64,000 nucleotides of DNA. Source: Ctenosaura bakeri (taxonomy: Eukaryota; Chordata; Lepidosauria; Squamata; Iguanidae). A model generated the notes under the pieces. The model saw nothing but the letters and a program-made list of their open reading frames with translations. It was not told the DNA's origin and made no database searches. The stretch covers positions 62,001 to 126,000 of the forward strand of contig CAOLHI010004238.1 in the NCBI GenBank assembly GCA_948474755.1. Reading direction: 5' to 3'. Numbering within the stretch: the first letter of the stretch is position 1; the number at the start of each line of letters is the position of its first letter. A program made the position numbers and the translations under genes. Positions 35,061 through 46,952 of this stretch are shown here, piece by piece.

Positions 35061-38000
35061 TTTGGAAGTTAGCTGCCACAAGCACATCATAACTTTCTTC
35101 ATTGTGGATTTGTTCCAGTTATCATTTTCACCATTCTGTCTCCTGTCAGAAGAATCCTTAATGCCTTGTAGCAAGAGTCAGAGTGACATTTTAGGTTTAT
35201 ACAGTTCATTATGCTACTTACTAAACACACACTCCAAAACAGCTGAGGGATTCACAAATACCTATTCAGCGACCAGACCACCCTTAAACAAACATTGATT
35301 AAAAGAATGTTAGAAAATTTGTTTAGTATTCCCAGAATGCATATTTTTGAAAATCCAAGAGCCTAATCTAATTTCTATTTGAGTAACTAAGGTGAGTTTA
35401 GCTGCACTGTTCATTAACTGTTTTGAGGTGAACGATATCCACATCATAAAGTCTTAATGGTAGACTTTAAATAGGTTTGAGTAAATGATTGTTCTGTACT
35501 GTTCTGATTGTTACAGTTACCTGTGATCAACAATTGAAGCTGTGTCTAAATACTATTAGTGTTGATATAGTGTCAGCTCACAGACCTGTCTGAAGTCATT
35601 TAATTACTTCTAGCTGTTCATTTCTAGGATATTGTACTCTTCCCCCCTCTATTTTGTAGCATCAGTGGCCTAAATTGAATTGCTAGTAGATACACTGAAT
35701 CAATGGGATTTATATCAATGTTGATTTACTTGTCAGCAATTGATTCACTGGATCTACTGTAGTTGGGATAAGCAGTTGGATTTATGTCAGTTTTTTTTAG
35801 TAGCCTTGTTTCCCACATGGGTTTCTAAGGCTACACATCTTGATTACACTAGTTTGAATAATTCTGTAAATACAGCATGGGAGATAAATCAGTTTGTTCT
35901 TTAGATGTACTACAGGTAATTAAATCTGGAGTAGTCATACTATTTTAACACTATCGCCTTTAAAGTGCAGCAGTGTGCGCTTGGCAAGTCAACATTTATA
36001 GTGACATGGCAAGATTTTAAATTTTTTTGTTATAATGGGTTAAAGCTACAGGTCATTGCTCAAAGGTCACTAATCTGAAATGAAAAGGAAATAGTAATTC
36101 TCTGAAGAAATCCCTCCCTGTTAGCTAAGGCAGCAAAAACCTGCATGCTTCAAAGCATCTGCCTGTTGCTAATCACTTATTGTCTTTGGGATTGAGAGAA
36201 AATGAATCTGTCAGAAAGGTGTTTGCTGTTTCTTAAAGGAAAAATGAGAGTTAACTTGCTACTACTAGACATTTTGCTTTTTTAAAGATAAAGTATTTGT
36301 GTTCAGCTCTCAGATAAGGAGAGGAGAATTTACTTTTTTCAGATCTCCTTTTTAAATGTCTTAATATCTTAATATCCTAAACTTTAAGATATATTGTATT
36401 CATAGAGAAGGGTGGCAGTTTTGTAACTGTGTTGGAGTATGATTTGAGTATCTGAAGACTACAGGAAGTCTTTCATGTGTTAAGGCAGCGTGTGCAAATA
36501 CCACTCTTGCTCTGATATCAAAAATGGCTAGATTTTGGCTATTTATGTCAAGAAATGAATTGATCTTGCTAAAATTGCACTTTCCTTTTGGTGGGGTTGG
36601 GTGTAACCTGGATGAACATCTCAAATTATTATTGATATATTTGTTTGTATTCAGAATAATGGGCTCTTCAGTTAGATCTGATTTCAACTAATCTGAAATG
36701 TCTGCAATCCTTGGATTTCGTACAGAAATCTGAAATGGCAGCCTTTTACCACATGGGTACAGTTTATCCTTCCAAATAGGGCAAGTGGTTGAAAGGAGAC
36801 AGGATTTGATCTGTTGGTATGTGCCCAAAGAATTATCTGGGCTACCTGATGTCCATTGTAACTTTGGACAAGCAATGTGGATCAGTTGACAGAGGAACTT
36901 GAATCCTGCTTTTGTCCCCTTCTGAAAATTTGTCCTCTGCACACTGTGATTCCTAACTTTGTGCTGGGCAGCAGAACCAGCCAGGTGATAAAAATAGCCT
37001 GTGCAGGAGTACTGAGCACTACTTCTGTACAGAAAGGTGAGAATCCCTCCTCCCTGAGGCTATGCCAGTGGCACAGGCCATCCATTTGAACCTGTAGCAG
37101 TTTAATTCCTCTCATTCCCAGCAACCTCCTGCTTTGTCTTTTACCGCTACACCATCCAGTGGACAAAGAAGGAGTAAATGGGGGTTGCTGGTGAAAGCTG
37201 TTGGATAAGTGGGGGAAGGAGGGCACAGTTGTGTCCAGAATCTCAAGTTGCCTGGCGCACATTATGTTCCATTAGAAACAGAGAGGTCCTAACTATTTAA
37301 AATTAAACAGGTCTGGTTTGTCTCCTGAAATATGAACACCAACCTGATTTTTTTAAGAAGAGATTTGTTGAGTCAGCCCCAACATTCCATCTCCTTTGAA
37401 TGTGAGGTACAGCTTGCAGACTGTACAGAACACTTTGCTTAAACATTTGCTCCTTCTAGTACAGCCCCTTTGTGGCTGAAGTAATTTTCCATAAAGAAAT
37501 GCTTGGATTTCTGATCTTACGTCTCCGTGTTAGCTATCTAAAGTAAAAGGACTTAAAGAGTGATTAAGTAGCATGATAAATATAGCCAACAGTATGTTTT
37601 GCACAGAGGAATGGATGGCATGCTTTAGACATAATTATGTGTAACTAGAGGAGCTGCTTAGTCTGGCAAAATACCTTTTGTATTATTTAGTTTGGATTAT
37701 TAAAAAGTGGAAGGGTTGCTTTTCTCTCTCTTCCTCCCCCTGCCCCATATGCAAAAATCCTCAGCAGAAGTGAAAATTCTTGTTTTTGAAAAGTTGTTCC
37801 TCAATTTAGTCTCTCTATTCATCTGTAATATAAACCAACAATATATTTAGAATTGTTGTAAAGAGTTTGTTACAAGATAAAGCATGTATTTACACTGTAT
37901 CGTGGAAGCAGTAAGAAATACAGTACACCAGGCTTCAAAGTCTACATTTATTTTTTTATTTTTGGTTGCACTTTCCAGTGGATTTGAGTTTGGGTTACAA

Positions 38001-38512
38001 TTTGCCAGTAATTAACAGTAGCTTTTGGAATATGGCCATGTTGATGACTTACAGTGGAGATAGGGTAGAAAATTGTGTGTTGTTGTGCAACTAAAGCTTC
38101 AACTTGCACTAAGAGATCTGCACGGTTGATAGCTGTGCCTGTGCAGATCTGTCCCAGCTGAAATTGCTAGCCTAAAGAATTTTAAGGGAGATGTTACATT
38201 GCTGAACCCTCTACCTAGGTCTTAACTCATTCAGAGTCATTATGCATTTTTTTTTTTTTTTTGGTTGTGGCAAAAACAGCAAAGCATCCTGGCTTAAAGA
38301 CTTAAAAAATTTAATTGCAGCATTGTTTTCATGACTATAGTAGGTTTTGTTAGCCTTTAAGGACACATAGCTGACCTTGCACTATGTTCTGTTCCTGTTT
38401 TCTTTTTTACTGGTGCACTGGAACATCAATCCTTTGTTTTACTGTACCTGCTGAAACCTCGTTCTTTTTTCCTTATACATTTCTTCTTTCTTTCCTTCCT
38501 CTGTCCCTATAG

Positions 38513-38530
38513 ATCTATCAAGTTCAAAAG
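38513..38530 (+). CDS. LRRFIP1: LRRFIP1 18-nt microexon (IYQVQK)
   Basis: The exon is six codons long, IYQVQK, and in phase 0. As I remember longer LRRFIP1 isoforms, these residues sit between ...RQQKE and KYYGLDTKWGDIEQW; shorter isoforms omit them. The acceptor is unusually strong: about 45 nt of almost pure pyrimidine (38465-38509) before ATAG. The donor is GTAGGG (38531). At 38559-38564, 29 nt into the downstream intron, lies TGCATG, the RBFOX binding site. RBFOX sites just downstream of an exon usually promote its inclusion. The exon is too short for ordinary exon definition, so regulated inclusion is likely (inference). Confidence 0.9.
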
Positions 38531-41500
38531 GTAGGGTTTGCTTAACCTCTTTTGTGATTGCATGCACTTTTTCTCTTGCATCAGGAGTCTTGATAGCACT
38601 TGAGAAATAAATCATCCTCAGTATTTCAGGTATGCAGGAGGTTTTATTTGGAAATTTATATTTAAGGCCGTTTGATTTCTGTCTATACCTTAACTAGAAC
38701 TAAGAAGAATGATGTTATATTATGGTCTGATCTGAAAGCAGCTTCTCCCACAGCTGCTCTACTGTTATACATCTGTCATAGAGGAATCAACAGGCAACTC
38801 AATATTTGCCCACATTGGTTGCAGTTATTTTCATATCACTTATCCAAATTTTGCTGATCTTTTGATCTACCATTGGATGTGCTAGCCTGGGCATAAGGAT
38901 TGGAAAAATCCTTTTTGTGACCTATGAGTGTCACCATGCATAAGAACAGGCCACCTAAATGCACCTTACATCAAATACATGAATAGTATATGCCATAGAA
39001 CAAACACCAGCTTGATTATTATTGACATTTGTTTTTAGAGTCAAGTTACTAGGCATTTTGTTACAACTGAGTGGCATAATCCAAAGAGAAACTATTTCCA
39101 GCAACTCAGCAGGTATGAGAAAACTCCTTGTAGATTGGGCAATAAAAATTTACAAATGTGTTGTTTTTTCATACTATAGGGAATATGGAGTTGGATTGTA
39201 TCTTGTCTTAGAATAGTATAGCATAAAAATTGAACAGAGACTGTACTGTACTGCAGACAGTGAACGATTATTGACTCTTAACGTATGGAAAAACTGCAGT
39301 AGAGAAAGATCACACTTGAGAATTCAGGTTGTTTGGCTTCTGTTGAAGTTTACTTTAAAAAAATAATCAGAGTTCATCATTATAACGCAGAGTTAATTAT
39401 AAGACTGAATATCCAAATCTGTTGGTAAACCTTCTGCTTTGCACTTCGTCTCATAAGTCACAGAGGACTCTGACAATCAAACTCCTTTTGCTTGGGAGAC
39501 CTTCTGCTGTGCTTTTGCATGTTTTCACTGGATGACTGTGCTTACTAATGCTTCTTGAAAGTGTTAGAATGGCAGTAGAAATTAAGCTGTCTCTGAAGTG
39601 CTAAACTTGTGTGCATTTTCTTGTTTGCTTTAGGCCTGGGCTGTGTATAGGATCTTTTTGGAGATTTAGAGGTGATACTGAGGAGCTGTCATTGCCTGCA
39701 GTCTCACCATGGTCTCCTGTCAAACCACTTTTGTGGGTGTCTGTAGTGCTTCACTCACCAACAGGGAGTGGGGGGCGGCAGGAGGAGAACTGAAATCCCT
39801 TCCTAGAGATTTACTGAACAGTGTGCAAAAGGGTGGTGTGCATGTGTGATTGTTACCAGGTATGTCAGACTGTGCTCAGTTTGTGCTGTTCTGATAACCA
39901 GTAACATTCTTCTTCACCTGCTCCTCTCTTGGCTCTGGAATGGCTTTGAAAAGTTTTCCTTTAAAAATTGGGAGATTTAGGAATAGTTGTGCAACACATC
40001 TTGTGCGTGCAAGTGCTCGTGAAGAACACGAGTGAAAATTCTGTTGTTATTCAAGCATACCTCCCAGCACTCATTATCACTGCCCTGGCTAGGGCAGCTG
40101 GGCGTTTCAGTCCAACAACTTCTGGAGGGCCACACTATTGCTGTTGCTTGTGTGCTGTCCAATTTCACGTTTGTTTTGTTGTAGCACTGCTGGTGATGGT
40201 GGTGCTAACAGCAGCAGCAGCAGCAACAATGCAGATTGAACAGCATACATTCAAATCCACCACATTCGAGAATGATTTACAGCTCTTTCTGACTTAATCG
40301 CTTTCCTCACTGATTTGCATGGGACAATAGGAAACAGATTCATTTGGAAACTATGACATGAAATGAACAAGACTTCACCCAGTGCAGTGTCCCTTCCCCA
40401 TGCTATCCCCACTTTGGTTTGTATTGTTATGAAATCATTAATGCTCACTCCTGGTAGCCCTCAGTGGGATGTTATTTCTGTTCTTCTATGGATCATCATA
40501 CCTGCTAAACTCATTTTCCTATTTGACTAAGAACAATTCATTATTAAAAGTTCTTTTTTTGTGGGCACGTGGACAAACAAGAAAATACTTTGACTTCTGT
40601 GCCATCTTTGCTGAAGAAAAGAAAGTGACCATCTACAGCAGAGGGAGGCAAATTTTGGATGATCTGGGGACTGATTTTTTTTGTCCCTGGAATCATTTGG
40701 AACCATTTTTTAAAAAAAATCTAAACCAGACATAGCCTGAAGTTTGTATCCAGTTTCATTCTGTAAATTTATGGGGATCTTTGGAGGGTCTTGCATCTTA
40801 TTTAAAAACAAACCTAGAGATTTTCAGAAATATAGTACTAAGAACAACAACAACAGTAGAAGTAGTAACAACAACAGGAAAAATTATCTAGCAGGTAGTT
40901 CCTGGAGGCCTGTACTCCACAGTAGTAGCATTGGGCTGGGGGTTGCATGCAGCCCACAGACTGTACTTTTTCTACCCCAATATACAGGAAGAGCCTTTTT
41001 AAGACAGATCTGATTGAACATGATTTGACCATTCTTAAATAGGATGCCATGTCAGATTATGCTCTAATGTTGAGGAAGCTCAACAGTAATTTTAACAATG
41101 CCATGCAATATTAACAGTACCCTATGAATGAATAGGATAAGCATTTGCTGTCCATTTTAAGTCTTTGAAAACCAAAATATTTAATGGTGGTTTGGAAATT
41201 TCCCAAGTGAGTAACTATGTCTGTTCATATGCTTCCATGTTTGCCAAGTAGGAGATGGTTGCAGAAGCAGAGGTTCACAGTACACGATTTCCTACATTTT
41301 TTAAGATAAAGGTTTAGAGTTTAAATTTTAAATTTTTAAACCTTTTAAAATTTTTGTATTTTGGACTTCATGTACTGCTTAGTTATAATGGTTTGTACAG
41401 AACTGTACTGATTTCACATATATGTAGAACATCAAGTTTGTAGTCATGGTTCATGTCTGAAAGGAAGAAATGCACGTTAGGAAGGCCCCAGTGTTGTATT

Positions 41501-43704
41501 TTTTTTTTAAAAAAAGATGGCTGCTGTTCATGTGGCATTTAGTATTTAATTATGGAAGGTAGCATAAACATTTTATCACATTTCAGCAAACTAGTAGGGC
41601 TTCTTGTTAAGGAATGTCTTGGGAGGAAGAAAAAAATGCTTACCTGCTTAAGTAATTGAGTAGCTGTTTAACATGTGAACTTTTACTGATGCCTTCATTC
41701 CCAAATACAAAACAATTAACTAGGAAGGATCTCTTCCTTGCAGTTCTGTTTGGTATTAGAGCACTCTTGTTACACTGGCTACCTATCATAATTTCACTCT
41801 TGCTCACTAACATGGGGTCATCATGAAACTGGTTCACTTTCCACGCAAGAGTTAGGACACCTTATCCTACATGTGTTCATGATTCTTTGGAGAGCTTTTT
41901 AAGAGGGGCTGTTCCCTCCATCCATACGAGTCCTCATAAATTGCTTCCATCTCAGTCCATTCCTGCTCCTAAGCATCTATCAAACACAGTGTGATGCTAC
42001 AGTTGCTCCTCAGAAATTATTTCATAGCAAGTCTTGACTGAACTGGGTCAGAAATTCAGGCCTTTTACACCATTCTCCACTTCTTTTGTTTGTGGCATGA
42101 TATGCCATACTCACAGTGTTCAGCAGCCCATTACTATTAGACTATTATTTAAGCAGTGCGGCCGCTCTACTAAGAGAAGCTTTTTTGTGAAAGCAGTTTT
42201 ATGCTTCAGCAGCTTCAAAGGCTATTGAGCACTTGCTGTGGCTTTCAGCTTTGCATGAGCATGTTTGCTTGATCCTTCATTTATGTGTGAGAGAATAAAG
42301 TGCTGTAGAGATGACTAGTGATACAGGAATGGGCAACATATTTTTGCAGGTGACATTTCAGCTTCTGTGTGAGGGGGAGGGCAAATTGGTCTTGTCTCTC
42401 CACTTCTTTTCATTTCTTGGAAAGCCTCTTCCTCTGAACTGAAAAGGAGGATTCAAATGTGCAGAAGAAGAATGCAGCATGCTCCATCCTGGACTTGTGC
42501 TTCTTCAGGCAGTCTGCAGACCCTGTTCCCCTGTGGAAATTGTGGTTAATATGAAAAGCTGACTGCTTACAACAAGTGTTGTGTTATCATATGCAATTCC
42601 CTTTATATGTTTCCCTCTTTGTATTTGTCTTCTCTCACTTTTCTGCAACCTTCCTCTTTTTTTTCTTATATATTCTGATATGCCAGTTGACCTCACTCTC
42701 CCTCACTCTTTTCTTGTATGTCATTTTTCCTTCCTTCATTGTAATACTGGTGCAGTTTCCTTCTCTTCAGTATGTGTCCTTCTCTTTCTGTCTACTCCAA
42801 ACAAATGTTCTATCCTGATTTTTTTTTCCTTACCAGCTTCCTATCCTTTGGCCTTGGTGTTTTACCTTTTCTGTTTAATTTCCACACGTCTTATCCAGTC
42901 TGGTTTGTGACTCTCTGGGTGTGAACCTTCTACATCACAGTTACATTTGCACAGTGCCTAATCTTTTAAAATATTTGATGTGTTATGTATTGTTGGTCAC
43001 TATGTGGTGTGCTTTCTCTGCACATTTGAATTGAAGCAGTAAAGTGATGTGGGCAAAAAAAGAACATGACCAGTTCCTGCTTTAATGGGAGAAATAGGCT
43101 TATTAAAATGTCCCCAACTTTCTAGGTCACTAAAGGACTTTCAGCCTCTGGTTAAAAGTAAATAAGTACTTATTTTAGCCTACAAGGCCAAGCTTCTGTT
43201 AATGTCACATTTTCTTTATTGCTCTTAAGGCTGAAATAAGTTGCCCACCCCTGTACTCATATTTTTATAGAGGGCATGCCTATGCTATAGAGGTGTGTCA
43301 TTTTAGCTTAGTTGCGAAATTAGAATTTTGAACATTACTTTGAACTTCATCATAAATTGGAGTCTTCCTTTTGAAATTGATTCAACTTAAGAGTCACTTT
43401 GGCCCTAGCAATTTGTCATTCCTGCCTTGTTTGGAAGGCAGTGAATATTAGTGCCGGAGAATCTAGTCTGTGATACTATTTGTAGGTTGAGCTAGTTTTG
43501 AAGACATTCATAGTCTTGATGTAGCTGTGCTGTACTTAAGTCAGACTAAGATGACCTCCAGATCTGTAGTAATAGGTTCTTAAATTACTAGTCAGAGAAA
43601 ATTCTTTTCTTAATTAAACAAAATCTCTAGTGTAGGCATGCCTTAAAGCTTTTGTGTTCTGTACTTCTCACCCTACATTTTTCCTCCCCTTCTTCCATCT
43701 ATAG
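38531..43704 (+). other. LRRFIP1: LRRFIP1 intron
   Basis: Carries the downstream TGCATG (38559-38564). (CAG)n lies at about 40206-40225 and a (AAC/AGT)-type trinucleotide tract at 40838-40877. 42570-42900 is a T/C-rich stretch whose hydrophobic open frames are composition artefacts. No other exon or clear element seen. Confidence 0.7.
38559..38564 (+). promoter_or_regulatory. UGCAUG splicing motif downstream of the microexon
   Basis: TGCATG lies 29 nt into the intron after the 18-nt exon. RBFOX proteins bind UGCAUG, and a downstream position normally enhances exon use. The hexamer also occurs by chance, so function is inferred from position only. Confidence 0.5.
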
Positions 43705-43752
43705 AAATACTATGGTCTGGACACAAAGTTTGGTGACATCGAGCAATGGATG
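43705..43752 (+). CDS. LRRFIP1: LRRFIP1 exon KYYGLDTKFGDIEQWM
   Basis: This exon is 48 nt, 16 codons and phase 0. It translates as KYYGLDTKFGDIEQWM and follows the IYQVQK microexon. The human sequence as I remember it has DTKWGDIEQWM, so the only difference is Trp to Phe at residue 9, a conservative aromatic change. The acceptor is a C/T tract ending CTATAG (43699-43704) and the donor is GTAGGC (43753). The block is present in long LRRFIP1 forms and has a counterpart in LRRFIP2 (KWGQIQKWLEDSER). Its function is not established to my knowledge. Confidence 0.95.
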
Positions 43753-45255
43753 GTAGGCTTTGTCTAATGTTGTTTAAAAGACTAAAGTCTTGGATAAATT
43801 ATGTAGCATAGCTGTTTTCTATATGTGAGTATGTGGATTTGTACTGAATATTTGCATTAATGCTGAACTCTAGTTTTTATTAACATTTTCCATGGTTGAA
43901 AAACTGATAGTTTGGTGTGTTGACTCTCAAAACCCATCCATGCCTTTTTTATAAAACCAAAGAAAATTTTATAGGATGTGGTTTAAGATTGATATACAAT
44001 AGCACCACCCAATTAAACTTCTAGATCCTGGACTATAATTCTCATTACCTTCAGCCAGTACTAGTAAATTGAGTATGCTGACTGAGGATAATGGAAATTG
44101 TAAACTACCAGATTTGGAGGTAGAGTATTTGTAGACTATCTGTAGAATATTTACGGTATGCCAAGGAACATATGATTATTAAACTGAAAGGGCTTTAACA
44201 GTGTAGCAAGAAAAATTAAGACCTCCGGCGTGAGCTAAAACATACATTTTTTGGAGGTGGAGAATTCCATATATATATTCATCTCCATATTTTTTCAGAG
44301 TTCAGAAAACTTCCAGGATTTATATACTATGTTGCTTTCCTTCTCCTTCAGTCTATAAATGAGTGTGGTTGCCCTCTTTTTACTGCACTCTTCTCTTTTC
44401 TTTTCTTTCTTTCTCTCTGTTTTGTTTTTTTGGACAGTGGAAATTTTCCAGTTACTGTGCTTAATTCTAGATGTACCAACCATTCTCTTGGTGTTGGATC
44501 ACTGTTGTAGGCATGATGAAGGAAGAAGTGAGACATGAGGCCTCTTTCAGACATAACAGGCACCAAACCATTTGTCTGAATGCTTGAATTCAGAGCACTA
44601 TAATCTAGCATCCAGACTGTTTTTGAGCATCTCTGCATTGAATGTTAGCTGTTGCTTGATGTTGAGGTTTTGGGAGGTCTCTTAATAAACATAAATATGA
44701 AATAGATTTTAAAAGTTGGGAGTTTTGTCAGACAACCATTTTGTTACCTTCCTCAGTCACCACGTACTTTCCACCTGCCACCCTTTGAATATTTGTTGGT
44801 GTTACGTATAGAATCAGCAATATAGGCTGCCTAAACTATATTATTAATTTAAATCTGTATAAACAGTAAAAAGCTAGGGAAGTTGAAGTGTATCCCATAT
44901 ATACATATTGTGGGCACTGGAAGTACCATACCAACCTGGAGTCCTTGAAATTAGCAATTTGAATGGAAAGTTAGGAAATTTCCTACTGTACAATTGTACC
45001 CAAAGCAATGGAAGTGGAATAATGATGGAATAATGATGTTATATGCTTTTGTGCACACAAAGATTACAGAATCTGAGACAATGATGAATTTTCAGGCAGA
45101 GAGAAATTTCTGTTGCTCTGTCCTACCTTTACTTAATCTTTAGGATCACACACAGTTTTTCTAAACCTACATTCCCAAGCCTAAACTTTTGAAATTCTAT
45201 AATAGTGTTTCTTGCTTGCAACACTTCATCTTTCTTTCTCCTCCTGCCTTCATAG
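43753..45255 (+). other. LRRFIP1: LRRFIP1 intron
   Basis: About 1.5 kb, AT-rich, with no recognised element. The minus frames at 44295-44638 reflect the T/C-rich tract at 44385-44430. Confidence 0.75.
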
Positions 45256-45300
45256 GAAGACAGTGAGCGTTACACCCGTAAATCCAGAAGAAATGCCTCG
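45256..45300 (+). CDS. LRRFIP1: LRRFIP1 exon EDSERYTRKSRRNAS
   Basis: This exon is 45 nt, 15 codons and phase 0, reading EDSERYTRKSRRNAS. The remembered mammalian counterpart is EDSERYSRRSRRNTS, with conservative changes at three or so positions. The acceptor tract is TTTCTTTCTCCTCCTGCCTT then CATAG. The donor is GTCAGT (45301), which has C at +3 and is therefore weaker than consensus. The segment is basic and Ser/Thr-rich. Joined to the next exon it gives a mixed basic/acidic phosphoacceptor-rich stretch, probably disordered. It is the first block after ...RQQKE in the short isoforms I know, so it is probably more constitutive than the two exons before it. Confidence 0.95.
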
Positions 45301-45619
45301 GTCAGTATGATTGTGTTTTGTGTTAAAACTTTCATTTTAAGGTAATTAACAAAAAATTAGTGAATCGTGTTCCTTATTTTTAAAAAGAATATTGCAGAAA
45401 ATCCCGTCAGTTTAATAAATAATATTTTTTCTCTCTGAATGTGTGTAGACTTAAGTAACGGGAGAGGAGTGTGGGTTCACCCACTCCTTTTCTCTCATGC
45501 AGAACTTTCCACTGCCCTTATCCATAGTTACATCTTCATTGTGGCTATGACACTAAAAACAATGCTATTAAATTCTGCTTTCAAAACCAAGTCTATAAAT
45601 CCATGCTGGTTCGCATTAA

Positions 45620-46097
45620 CATTGGTCCTCCACATTTGCTGGTTTGACTTTTACAGGTTTGATTATTTGTGGGTTTCCCCAATCCCTACCCCCCCACTGC
45701 CCCCTCCCCACACCTTCGGTGCTTCTATTTCTTAATCTTTCTTCTTGGTGGCTCCAATCAGTCTGTACAGCTCTTTAAAAATTCACCAGTGGCCCACCTT
45801 CTCCACCAGCAGCTGTCTCGCCAGCTCAGGATAGCTCACAGCCCCATTTCTCAGCACCACAAGCCGTCTTCTGATGCCCTCCACACCCAAGGAAGGACAT
45901 GGGCAAGAAGGAGGAAGTATAAGGGCCCCATGCTGATTCACCCCTTTCCCTCTCCTTTCCCTGACTTGGTTTGGACCCTGGGTGTCCATTTTCCCCACAA
46001 TGTCTCTGCCCCATTTCCCACAGAAGCGCACACACATCTTGATATTTTTTGTGGGAATCCTGCAGCCCTAGCTTTAGTGAATGTGGAGGGCAAACTG
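45620..46097. mobile_element. Pogo/Tigger-like non-autonomous element 1, 478 bp
   Basis: The left end CATTGGTCCTCCACATTTGC, then TTTGACTTTTACAGGTTTGA, is mirrored on the right by GAATGTGGAGGGCAAACTG followed by TA (46098-46099). The left flank reads AA instead of TA. The interior is C-rich with no transposase. Confidence 0.68.
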
Positions 46098-46286
46098 TAC
46101 ATGTACTCATTTTTGGAAGATCTATGCATAATGGTGAATTATGGGTGGTGCTGGTGCTGGTGGTAGAAGGATAGGAGTTGCTTCCTAGTCCTAAGTAATT
46201 TGTAGGACTAACAGAAGGGAGGCATGGATATGATTTGCATTGATCTGTTTCACATTTGTTCCCTCCCCCGGAGATGCTGATGAATA

Positions 46287-46683
46287 CAGTCCTCCCCTCA
46301 CATTTGCAGATTTGACCTTTACGAATTTGATTATTTGTGAGGTGTGTGAGTGCCTTCCCCTCATTCTCCTCCTCCCACTCCCTCGAGCTTTGTCGGCCAG
46401 GGAGAACAAAGGCAAGTGCCCAGACAAGAGGCAAGGGAATGAGGGGAGGCACTCATGTAGTGAGACCATGTGCCGAGGCAAAAGGCAAGGGAATGGCAGG
46501 GGAACAAGGCACCACACACCTTCCTTCTCCCCCCAGAACTCCCCTTCCCATTCCCTTGCCTCTGGCCCCAGTACACAAAGGCAAGGGAATGAGAGGGGGG
46601 TCGCAGGGAGGAGTTAATGGCAGTTTTCCCACTTTTGCAAGGATTTTGCATCCCAAAACCTTACAAAAGTGGAGGGGGCACTG
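46287..46683. mobile_element. Pogo/Tigger-like non-autonomous element 2, 397 bp
   Basis: The left end is preceded by TA and reads CAGTCCTCCCCTCACATTTG, then TTTGACCTTTACGAATTTGA, close to element 1. The right end ACAAAAGTGGAGGGGGCACTG is its inverted partner. The interior contains four or five scattered copies of GGCAAGGGAATG on either strand. Confidence 0.72.
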
Positions 46684-46901
46684 AATATGACAAGCTAATA
46701 ATATTTCAAGTATGGCAATTTTTTAAAATATTTGTTTTACTTGAGTTTTTTCTTTAGCGTATATGAAACATGCAGCTGTAAATTCTTTACTGGTTTGGAC
46801 TTCACCTTCTTCATAGATTATAGCTAACATATTTACACAGCATATGGCATTTGCATCTTTTAAAATTGTCTTTGGTGTCATTTTCACTTGCTTCTCCGTA
46901 G

Positions 46902-46952
46902 GCTTCGGATGAAGATGAGCGCATGTCAGTGGGTAGCCGTGGAAGCCTCAGG
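46902..46952 (+). CDS. LRRFIP1: LRRFIP1 exon ASDEDERMSVGSRGSLR
   Basis: This exon is 51 nt, 17 codons and phase 0. It translates to ASDEDERMSVGSRGSLR, identical to the mammalian LRRFIP1 sequence I remember, making it one of the most conserved blocks here. The acceptor is TGCTTCTCCGTAG (ending 46901) and the donor is GTTAGT (46953). The acidic DEDE followed by a Ser/Gly/Arg linker suggests a disordered segment with possible kinase sites. In short isoforms it is followed directly by VEERPEKDF, which is not in this window. The downstream mini-exons in this window would therefore be optional insertions after ...GSLR. Confidence 0.96.

Larger units (their letters stand above)
31273..38512 (+). other. 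LRRFIP1: LRRFIP1 intron
   Basis: Bounded by GTATGT and the ATAG before the microexon. It holds a palindromic MITE (32792-33005), a 5S SINE (33026-33232) and an old LINE-like repeat (34005-35060). The rest is unassigned. A T16 run is at 38247-38262. The final 50 nt are almost pure pyrimidine. Confidence 0.8.
45301..46901 (+). other. LRRFIP1: LRRFIP1 intron dominated by two DNA elements
   Basis: A 1.6-kb intron of which about 875 bp are the two pogo/Tigger-like elements listed separately. Their GC-rich interiors give the longest open frames of the window (165 codons + at 45669, 208 codons - at 45826), which are not genes. Confidence 0.8.

Noticed and set aside
42576..42910. Hydrophobic 80- and 109-codon frames resembling membrane proteins
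   Set aside because: The stretch is T/C-rich, so Leu, Phe and Ser codons are inevitable. Two frames are open at once.
45669..46452. Long open frames (165 codons on +, 208 on -)
   Set aside because: They overlap each other on opposite strands, lie across two TIR-bounded elements, are low in complexity (Pro/Ser/Gly-rich) and match no family.
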